64,000 bases of DNA from Rhyacichthys aspro (taxonomy: Eukaryota > Chordata > Actinopteri > Gobiiformes > Rhyacichthyidae): contig CM072153.1 in assembly GCA_036850595.1 (NCBI GenBank), positions 17,068,169 through 17,132,168 of the forward strand, given 5' to 3'. This document shows positions 10,069-17,841 of the stretch, piece by piece. The notes beneath the pieces were generated by a model, which was not told where the DNA came from, made no database searches, and was given only the letters and a program-made list of their open reading frames with translations. Position numbers and translations under genes: made by a program. Every line of letters begins with the position of its first letter. The stretch's first letter is position 1.

Positions 10069-10362
10069 AAAGGTTGTAGTTAGTGAAAATGGGTTGGCCT
10101 TGAGTTTGTCCATGACTGTATCAGGGTAATTGTATTGTGGGCGGGGCCAGACTGTTGCCATGCTCTTCTACTGTACTGGGGGTGGGGTATCTTGATCATC
10201 AGCCTTTTTCAGAAGCTGCCTACTCCACCTTTAATTCTATATTAACAGGCAGCCATGCCAGATTGTTGCAAGAACATAACAAAAACCTTCAATTGGTGAT
10301 CACAAAGAGTTCATTCTCCTGTTTATCAAATTGAAGATGATGCATAACATGTTTTGTGGAAT

Positions 10363-10406
10363 GGGAATTACATTAAGGGGTGGAGCCAGACGGTTTTAAC
10401 CCATGT
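10363..10406 (-). repeat. Degenerate relic of the U4 proximal promoter block
   Basis: GGGAATTACATTAAGGGG followed by GGAGCCAGACGG aligns with GGGTAATTGTATTGTGGG and GGGGCCAGACTG of the active promoter block (91-128). It is not followed by a U4 gene. It recurs in every long spacer, so the duplication came before the spacers multiplied. Confidence 0.6.
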
Positions 10407-11080
10407 TTTTGTATGTCATCATTCACCTCTCTTATTACATCATTTACATAGTTCTTTACATAGACCATTAACAGTTCTCATAATATTATAGATTATATTT
10501 TTCTATATATTTTCCATTTATTTAATTTAATCTTTATTTTTATTTTAATCTATAACTAGTATAAATATAAAAAGATACTTCCCTCATGAATTAGTAAAAC
10601 AAAGGTTAGTTCTTCACAATTTACATACAATTTCTCTAATTAATTATTGGACAGGGATCGTAGCCAAAGTTTTCTTTACATCCTCTTTTTCAACCAGCTA
10701 CGTTTTTCCATGTTCCACCTTACCTCTCTTTTATCCTAGCCTGCCCTCTACTGTCCAATATTTGTTCTCATTCTTGCTTTCCATGCCTTTCGATTTATAA
10801 AATAAATAGATTTTTTAGTAACTTTTCCTCTTGCGACTGATTTCAATGAAGATCACATCCAAAAATGAAACATTACTCAATACTATACTTTTACCTGCAA
10901 CGTGTAATAACTTTTAGGTCTACGTTATCATACTAGTGAGGATTACTTTTTTTAGTTATTTATAGCGGAGTTAGTTTTATTCTGGGCTGTTAATTCAGTG
11001 TCATCCACGTAGAAAAGAGACTACACTACATCTAAAATGTGAAATGATCGACACAAAGGCCGGAAATGGTTAAACTGTTT

Positions 11081-11128
11081 AATTCCTCAACTATACATTT
11101 TTTTTAACTTTTTTATAGTTGAGGAATT
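11081..11128. repeat. Perfect 15-bp inverted repeat in spacer L1
   Basis: AATTCCTCAACTATA (11081-11095) and its reverse complement (11114-11128) are separated by an 18-nt T-rich loop. The same arms are in L4 at 14881-14895 and 14913-14927, and are degraded in L2, L3 and L5. It lies about 93 bp past the 3' end of copy 17. It may be a folded-back remnant of a small element. Confidence 0.75.
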
Positions 11129-11220
11129 AATCTAAACTCCAGTGTCAGTAAGATAATTTGGCCTATTTATTCAAGCTTTCGCACATATATGTAAGAATAC
11201 TTATTCCTTTAACAAAATAA

Positions 11221-11365
11221 TCAGTCTCTGTAGAGACCGTCAAAAATTGCCATTTCCGACTATATTTCAAGTCGTCAAGGCGGGGTATTGGGTAAAGTTT
11301 TCAACTAGCAATAATCACGCCTCGGATAAACCTCATAGGCTACGATACTGCCACTGCGCAAAGCT
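11221..11365 (-). ncRNA. U4 snRNA, copy 17 (UACA class)
   Basis: The 3' hairpin has a UACA tetraloop on a 7-bp stem. It has U49 and a private C111 to A change near the Sm side. PSE-like block at 11405-11426. The 3' flank gives a good 3' box on the minus strand (TTGTTAAAGGAATAAG). The upstream spacer has a 142-bp deletion compared with copy 16, which removes the distal G-rich stretch. Confidence 0.93.
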
Positions 11366-11457
11366 AAAGGTTGTAGTTACTGAAAATGGGTTGGCCTTGA
11401 GTTTGTCCATGACTGTATCAGGGTAATTGTATTGTGGGCGGGGCCAGACTGTTGCCA

Positions 11458-12300
11458 CAAAGAGTTCATTCTCCTGTTTATCAAATTGAAGATGATGCAT
11501 AACATGTTTTGTGGAATGGGAATTACATTAAGGGGTGGAGCCAGACGGTTTTAACCCATGTTTTTGTATGTCATCATTCACCTCTCTTTTTACATCATTT
11601 ACATAGTTCTTTACATAGACCATTAACATTTCTCATAATATTATAGATTATATTTTTCTATATATTTTCCATTTATTTAATTTAATCTTTATTTTTATTT
11701 TAATCTATAACTAGTATAAATATAAAAAGATACTTCCCTCATGAATTAGTAAAACAAAGGTTAGTTCTTCACAATTTACATACAATTTCTCTAATTAATT
11801 ATTGGACAGGGATCGTAGCCAAAGTTTTCTTTACATCCTCTTTTTCAACCAGCTACGTTTTTCCATGTTCCACCTTACCTCTCTTTTATCCTAGCCTGCC
11901 CTCTACTGTCCAATATTTGTTCTCATTCTTGCTTTCCATGCCTTTCGATTCATAAAATATATAGATTTTTTAGTAACTTTTCCATGAAGATCACATCCAA
12001 CAATGAAACATTTTTGTAGTTATTTATAGTGGAGTTAGTTTTATTCTGGTACGAATACTATTTTTAATTCCGTGTCATCCACGTAGAAAAGAGAGTACAC
12101 TACATCTAAAATGTGAAATGATCGACACAAAGGCCGGAAATGGTTAAACTGATTAATTCCTCCACTATGAATTTGTTTTTCTTTATCATTTTTACAGTTG
12201 ATAATTCAATCTGATTTCCGGTGACTGTTATATAAGTTGACATAGTAAGTCAAATGCTCGTATATACAGGCATAATCCTATTTTTCCTTTTACAAGTAGA
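11458..12300. repeat. Long array spacer L2 (about 843-bp class)
   Basis: Related to L1 but about 76 bp shorter, mainly from a missing block after ACTTTTCC, with a different stretch next to the U4 3' end. It begins directly after GTTGCCA of the copy 17 promoter, at the common deletion junction. Confidence 0.85.
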
Positions 12301-12445
12301 TCAGTCTCCGTAGAGACCGTCAAAAATTGCCATTGCCGACTGTATTTCAAGTCGTCAAGGCGGGGTATTGGGTAAAGTTTTCAACTAGCAATAATCACGC
12401 CTCGGATAAACCTCATAGGCTACGATACTGCCACTGCGCAAAGCT
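12301..12445 (-). ncRNA. U4 snRNA, copy 18 (UACG class)
   Basis: The 3' hairpin has the UACG tetraloop also found in human U4. It has U49, and a U104 to C change in the central hairpin loop is shared with copy 20. PSE-like block at 12485-12506. The 3' flank on the minus strand reads TTGTAAAAGGAAAAA, a plausible 3' box. A full 484-bp-type spacer lies upstream. Confidence 0.94.
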
Positions 12446-12784
12446 AAAGGTTGTAGTTACTGAAAATGGGTTGGCCTTGAGTTTGTCCATGACTGTATCA
12501 GGGTAATTGTATTGTGGGCGGGGCCAGACTGTTGCCATGCTCTTCTACTGTACGTGGGGGTGGGGTAGCTTGATCATCAGCCTTTTTCAGAAGCTGCCTA
12601 CTCCACCTTTAATTCTATATTAACAGGCAGCCATGCCAGTTTGTTGCAAGAGCACAACAAAAACCTTCAAAGTGTTATCATAAAGAGTTCATTGTCCAGT
12701 TTAATTCAAGATTATGCATAACATGTATTTACACAAATGCTTTGATAATTAAAATATTAAATATAGTTACATTTGACAAACATT

Positions 12785-12929
12785 TTAGCCTCTTCAGAGA
12801 CTATCAAAAATTGCCATTGCCGACTATATTTCAAGTCGTCAAGGCGGGGTATTGGGTAAAGTTTTCAACTAGCAATAATCACGCCTCGGATAAACCTCAT
12901 AGGCTACGATACTGCCACTGCGCAAAGCT
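12785..12929 (-). ncRNA. U4 snRNA, copy 19
   Basis: UGAA class with an A141 to G change, making a G-U wobble in the 3' hairpin stem. Only copy 22 shares it. PSE-like block at 12969-12990. Upstream it runs through the 142-bp deletion junction into spacer L3. Confidence 0.93.
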
Positions 12930-13021
12930 AAAGGTTGTAGTTAGTGAAAATGGGTTGGCCTTGAGTTTGTCCATGACTGTATCAGGGTAATTGTATTGTG
13001 GGCGGGGCCAGACTGTTGCCA

Positions 13022-13865
13022 CAAAGAGTTCATTCTCCTGTTTATCAAATTGAAGATGATGCATAACATGTTTTGTGGAATGGGAATTACATTAAGGGGT
13101 GGAGCCAGACGGTTTTAACCCATGTTTTTGTATGTCATCATTCACCTCTCTTTTTACATCATTTACATAGTTCTTTACATAGACCATTAACATTTCTCAT
13201 AATATTATAGATTATATTTTTCTATATATTTTCCATTTATTTAATTTAATCTTTATTTTTATTTTAATCTATAACTAGTATAAATATAAAAAGATACTTC
13301 CCTCATGAATTAGTAAAACAAAGGTTAGCTCTTCACAATTTACATACAATTTCTCTAATTAATTATTGGACAGGGATCGTAGCCAAAGTTTTCTTTACAT
13401 CCTCTTTTTCAACCAGCTACGTTTTTCCATGTTCCACCTTACCTCTCTTTTATCCTAGCCTGCCCTCTACTGTCCAATATTTGTTCTCATTCTTGCTTTC
13501 CATGCCTTTCGATTCATAAAATATATAGATTTTTTAGTAACTTTTCCATGAAGATCACATCCAACAATGAAACATTTTTTGTAGTTATTTATAGTGGAGT
13601 TAGTTTTATTCTGGTACGAATACTATTTTTAATTCCGTGTCATCCACGTAGAAAAGAGAGTACACTACATCTAAAATGTGAAATGATCGACACAAAGGCC
13701 GGAAATGGTTAAACTGATTGATTCCTCCACTATGAATTTGTTTTTCTTTATCATTTTTACAGTTGATAATTCAATCTGATTTCCGGTGACTGTTATATAA
13801 GTTGACATAGTAAGTCAAATGCTCGTATATACAGGCATAATCCTAGTTTTCCTTTTACAAGTAGA
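13022..13865. repeat. Long array spacer L3 (about 844-bp class)
   Basis: Almost identical to L2 and L5. It contains the promoter relic and no recognisable gene. Confidence 0.85.
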
Positions 13866-14010
13866 TCAGTCTCCGTAGAGACCGTCAAAAATTGCCATTG
13901 CCGACTGTATTTCAAGTCGTCAAGGCGGGGTATTGGGTAAAGTTTTCAACTAGCAATAATCACGCCTCGGATAAACCTCATAGGCTACGATACTGCCACT
14001 GCGCAAAGCT
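13866..14010 (-). ncRNA. U4 snRNA, copy 20 (UACG class)
   Basis: UACG tetraloop, U49 and C104, as in copy 18. PSE-like block at 14050-14071. Upstream it joins spacer L4 through the shared deletion. Confidence 0.94.
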
Positions 14011-14102
14011 AAAGGTTGTAGTTAGTGAAAATGGGTTGGCCTTGAGTTTGTCCATGACTGTATCAGGGTAATTGTATTGTGGGCGGGGCCAGACTGTTGC
14101 CA

Positions 14103-15021
14103 CAAAGAGTTCATTCTCCTGTTTATCAAATTGAAGATGATGCATAACATGTTTTGTGGAATGGGAATTACATTAAGGGGTGGAGCCAGACGGTTTTAAC
14201 CCATGTTTTTGTATGTCATCATTCACCTCTCTTTTTACATCATTTACATAGTTCTTTACATAGACCATTAACATTTCTCATAATATTATAGATTATATTT
14301 TTCTATATATTTTCCATTTATTTAATTTAATCTTTATTTTTATTTTAATCTATAACTAGTATAAATATAAAAAGATACTTCCCTCATGAATTAGTAAAAC
14401 AAAGGTTAGTTCTTCACAATTTACATACAATTTCTCTAATTAATTATTGGACAGGGATCGTAGCCAAAGTTTTCTTTACATCCTCTTTTTCAACCAGCTA
14501 CGTTTTTCCATGTTCCACCTTACCTCTCTTTTATCCTAGCCTGCCCTCTACTGTCCAATATTTGTTCTCATTCTTGCTTTCCATGCCTTTCGATTTATAA
14601 AATAAATAGATTTTTTAGTAACTTTTCCTCTTGCGACTGATTTCAATGAAGATCACATCCAAAAATGAAACATTACTCAATACTATACTTTTACCTGCAA
14701 CGTGTAATAACTTTTAGGTCTACGTTATCATACTAGTGAGGATTACTTTTTTTAGTTATTTATAGCGGAGTTAGTTTTATTCTGGGCTGTTAATTCAGTG
14801 TCATCCACGTAGAAAAGAGACTACACTACATCTAAAATGTGAAATGATCGACACAAAGGCCGGAAATGGTTAAACTGTTTAATTCCTCAACTATAAAATT
14901 TTTTAACTTTTTTATAGTTGAGGAATTAATCTAAACTCCAGTGTCAGTAAGATAATTTGGCCTATTTATTCAAGCTTTCGCACATATATGTAAGATAATA
15001 CTTATTCCTTTAACAAAATAA
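14103..15021. repeat. Long array spacer L4 (919-bp class)
   Basis: Nearly identical to L1, including the extra block around 14630-14760 and the inverted repeat at 14881-14927. Confidence 0.85.
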
Positions 15022-15166
15022 TCAGTCTCTGTAGAGACCGTCAAAAATTGCCATTGCCGACTATATTTCAAGTCGTCAAGGCAGGGTATTGGGTAAAGTT
15101 TTCAACTAGCAATAATCACGCCTCGGATAAACCTCATAGGCTACGATACTGCCACTGCGCAAAGCT
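15022..15166 (-). ncRNA. U4 snRNA, copy 21 (UACA class)
   Basis: UACA tetraloop as in copy 17, U49, and a private C84 to U change in the CCCCGCC stretch. PSE-like block at 15206-15227. A full short-type spacer lies upstream. Confidence 0.93.
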
Positions 15167-15505
15167 AAAGGTTGTAGTTACTGAAAATGGGTTGGCCTTG
15201 AGTTTGTCCATGACTGTATCAGGGTAATTGTATTGTGGGCGGGGCCAGACTGTTGCCATGCTCTTCTACTCTACGTGGGGGTGGGGTATCTTGATCATCA
15301 GCCTTTTTCAGAAGCTGCCTACTCCACCTTTAATTCTATATTAACAGGCAGCCATGCCAGATTGTTGCAAGAGCACAACAAAAACCTTCAAAGTGTTATC
15401 ATAAAGAGTTCATTGTCCAGTTTAATTCAAGATAATGCATAACATGTTTTTACACAAATGCTTTGATAATTAAAATATTAAATATAGTTACATTTGACAA
15501 ACATT

Positions 15506-15650
15506 TTAGCCTCTTCAGAGACTATCAAAAATTGCCATTGCCGACTATATTTCAAGTCGTCAAGGCGGGGTATTGGGTAAAGTTTTCAACTAGCAATAAT
15601 CACGCCTCGGATAAACCTCATAGGCTACGATACTGCCACTGCGCAAAGCT
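15506..15650 (-). ncRNA. U4 snRNA, copy 22
   Basis: UGAA class with the A141 to G wobble shared with copy 19. PSE-like block at 15690-15711. The 142-bp deletion junction and spacer L5 follow upstream. Confidence 0.93.
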
Positions 15651-15742
15651 AAAGGTTGTAGTTACTGAAAATGGGTTGGCCTTGAGTTTGTCCATGACTG
15701 TATCAGGGTAATTGTATTGTGGGCGGGGCCAGACTGTTGCCA

Positions 15743-16584
15743 CAAAGAGTTCATTCTCCTGTTTATCAAATTGAAGATGATGCATAACATGTTTTGTGGA
15801 ATGGGAATTACATTAAGGGGTGGAGCCAGACGGTTTTAACCCATGTTTTTGTATGTCATCATTCACCTCTCTTTTTACATCATTTACATAGTTCTTTACA
15901 TAGACCATTAACATTTCTCATAATATTATAGATTATATTTTTCTATATATTTTCCATTTATTTAATTTAATCTTTATTTTTATTTTAATCTATAACTAGT
16001 ATAAATATAAAAAGATACTTCCCTCATGAATTAGTAAAACAAAGGTTAGCTCTTCACAATTTACATACAATTTCTCTAATTAATTATTGGACAGGGATCG
16101 TAGCCAAAGTTTTCTTTACATCCTCTTTTCAACCAGCTACGTTTTCCATGTTCCACCTTACCTCTCTTTTATCCTAGCCTGCCCTCTACTGTCCAATATT
16201 TGTTCTCATTCTTGCTTTCCATGCCTTTCGATTCATAAAATATATAGATTTTTTAGTAACTTTTCCATGAAGATCACATCCAACAATGAAACATTTTTTG
16301 TAGTTATTTATAGTGGAGTTAGTTTTATTCTGGTACGAATACTATTTTTAATTCCGTGTCATCCACGTCGAAAAGAGAGTACACTACATCTAAAATGTGA
16401 AATGATCGACACAAAGGCCGGAAATGGTTAAACTGATTAATTCCTCCACTACGAATTTGTTTTTCTTTAACATTTTTACAGTTGATAATTCGATCTGATC
16501 TCCGGTGACGATAATATAAGTTGACCTTGTATGTCAAATGTTCATATACTCAGGCACAATCCTATTTTTCCTTTAACAAGTAGA
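15743..16584. repeat. Long array spacer L5 (about 842-bp class)
   Basis: Same class as L2 and L3, with a few private changes toward the copy 23 end. A 114-codon open frame here is antisense to nothing known and has no protein features. Confidence 0.85.
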
Positions 16585-16729
16585 TCAGTCTCCGTAGAGA
16601 CCGTCAAAAATTGCCATTGCCGACTATATTTCAAGTCGTCAAGGCGGGGTATTGGGTAAAGTTTTCAACTAGCAATAATCGCGCCTCGGATAAACCTCAT
16701 AGGCTACGATACTGCCACTGCGCAAAGCT
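16585..16729 (-). ncRNA. U4 snRNA, copy 23 (edge copy, most canonical)
   Basis: Combines the UACG tetraloop with C49 and has none of the private changes of copies 16-22, so it is the closest in the window to human U4 as I recall it. Its 3' side is array sequence (L5). Its 5' side leaves the array after four bases and enters unique DNA with its own PSE-like element (16769-16790) and an SPH-like motif near -200. It is a strong candidate for an independently regulated, fully active gene. Confidence 0.95.
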
Positions 16730-16768
16730 AAAGACTCATCGTTAACACTGAGGGAGTGACTTCCGGGG

Positions 16769-16790
16769 ATACACTGTTCAGTCATGGTCT
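16769..16790 (-). promoter_or_regulatory. PSE-like element of U4 copy 23
   Basis: On the minus strand, AGACCATGACTGAACAGTG covers about -61 to -43. The ACCNTNAC core of the vertebrate PSE is matched in full, with the ACC at the same offset (-59 to -57) as in the array copies, although the surrounding sequence is unrelated. Confidence 0.65.
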
Positions 16791-16925
16791 TTTAATGCCT
16801 CACTTTGTTCACAGTCGTTAACCAGACAATGATATTACAATAAGTTACAACGCAAACCCATGATTCCGATACAACTACTTTGTCTAATGAAGAAGATAAA
16901 AAGAGTAACTTTAGTCGTGGCATTA

Positions 16926-16943
16926 GCGCAAAGCACTATGGGA
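16926..16943 (-). promoter_or_regulatory. SPH/ZNF143-like motif, candidate DSE of U4 copy 23
   Basis: On the minus strand it reads TCCCATAGTGCTTTGCGC, close to the Staf/ZNF143 pattern (TTCCCARMATGCNNYGCG). It lies at -197 to -214 from copy 23, the usual distance for the distal element of snRNA genes. A CRE-like TTACGTCAC (16949-16957) and ETS-like CACTTCC and TTTCCGG follow directly. Confidence 0.55.
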
Positions 16944-17164
16944 AAGGGTTACGTCACTTCCTTAAATGTATTTCCGGTAAAATGAGATACGCTCATTTCA
17001 TTGAGTAAGGGTAAACGCAATATATGTTTCAGTTTATTGGAAACTTCCACTAATCACCCTTTGATGACGTATTCGGTTTTATTTAGCTCAAAATCGTTTA
17101 GTTGTCCCCGAGTCATCGACCCAGCATTCCTCACGACAAAAGGTTGTTCAATTTTGCTGAGTTA

Positions 17165-17178
17165 CCGCCAGGGGGCAG
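17165..17178 (+). promoter_or_regulatory. CTCF-like site at the array border
   Basis: CCGCCAGGGGGCAG is a near-perfect match to the vertebrate CTCF core. It lies 430 bp outside the array, in forward orientation. Binding is inferred. Confidence 0.6.
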
Positions 17179-17647
17179 TAGAGACAGCTGAGCATACTTA
17201 TAGCTACACACGCATGACGACTGAAGAAAGTGGTCAGTACATCCGTGCCACATTCTCTATATTTACTGAGCAGTTTAACAGTTTTGTCGTATCCTTTATA
17301 CTTGCTACTACTGTGCCTTACCTGTGTTTTTAAGCTGTTGTATTTCCCCGTTGGATCAAAAGTAGACAACCACATCTACTACATCCATCTCTGTCTTCTA
17401 TCACATGTCTTCAAGACCTGCCTACACTGAATGTAGACAAGCGCAGATTAAAGTCCTTTACATTCAACACAACTAAAAAGTGCTATTTCAAGCAGGCCAC
17501 CTGCCATGAGGTCAAACCATGCACCTTTAAAGAGGCTAGTAGACCTGCATAAAAATATAAATAATTTAATATGTGATTCAGAACTTCAGCTGTCTAAAAA
17601 GCACACAATTTCCATTAAATGGTGTAAACTAATTTCCTTTTTTCAAG

Positions 17648-17841
17648 GATTTGAGAGTCATTTTACTTGTTGAGAAGCTTCACTGTTATAATGGAGGTGC
17701 TTTTGGGCGCTCAGCAGATAAGCAATGGCGTGCCAGGTGTTAGAGCTGCCTGGGCTGACACATTAGACAGGGATTTGCTCCAGCCAGAATGTCAGGCCAA
17801 TCAGGCTCACAGAGGTGGGTTTGGATCACTGTCAGGGACAG
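17648..17841 (+). CDS. Candidate coding exon of unknown gene
   Basis: A good acceptor (branch-like CTAAT, then a pyrimidine run and TTTCAAG) precedes it, and a strong donor (ACAG/GTAAGTG) ends it. Within it, ATG at 17691 has A at -3 and G at +4, and an in-frame TGA lies upstream at 17652. The 50 codons to the donor (MEVLLGAQQISNGVPGV onward, ending phase 1) are not recognised. Without a homologue or transcript this may be chance. Confidence 0.28.

Larger units (their letters stand above)
10301..11220. repeat. Long array spacer L1 (920-bp class)
   Basis: AT-rich spacer 3' of U4 copy 17, nearly the same as L4 (14103-15021). At 10363-10406 it holds a worn second copy of the U4 promoter block. 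At 11081-11128 it holds a 15-bp perfect inverted repeat. No open frame or other snRNA was recognised in it. Confidence 0.85.
9670..16733 (-). repeat. Heterogeneous right part of the U4 array (copies 16-23)
   Basis: Eight U4 copies with 5' ends at 10068, 11365, 12445, 12929, 14010, 15166, 15650 and 16729. Steps of 484, about 1080, 1156 and 1297 bp show that two kinds of unit are mixed: short 484-bp units (copies 16, 19, 22) and units with long spacers (17, 18, 20, 21, 23). Short units here carry diagnostic bases missing from copies 1-15, such as CTCCACC for CTCCAAC and ATATAGTTAC for ATATAGTAAC. Homology to the array stops at 16733, four bases beyond the 5' end of copy 23. Confidence 0.9.
16734..17647. 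other. Unique flank of the U4 array; CpG-bearing, no gene recognised
   Basis: Array homology ends abruptly at 16733. The stretch to about 17350 keeps many CpG dinucleotides (for example near 16949, 16974, 17066 and 17166), unlike most of the DNA further right. It contains the copy 23 promoter motifs, a second CRE-like TGACGT at 17064 and a CTCF-like site at 17165. It could also serve as a promoter for a plus-strand gene. Open frames here have no recognisable protein features. Confidence 0.5.

Noticed and set aside
10650..10670. ATCGTAGCCAA in the long spacers as a sense-strand U4 fragment
   Set aside because: It matches human U4 nt 20-30, but the sequence on either side does not continue the match. 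Eleven bases are too few to call homology.
10820..10890. Long spacers as carriers of a second snRNA gene (U1, U2, U5, U6, U7, U11 or U12)
   Set aside because: Read on both strands against the known starts and Sm-site regions of these RNAs. No match beyond short AT-rich words was found.
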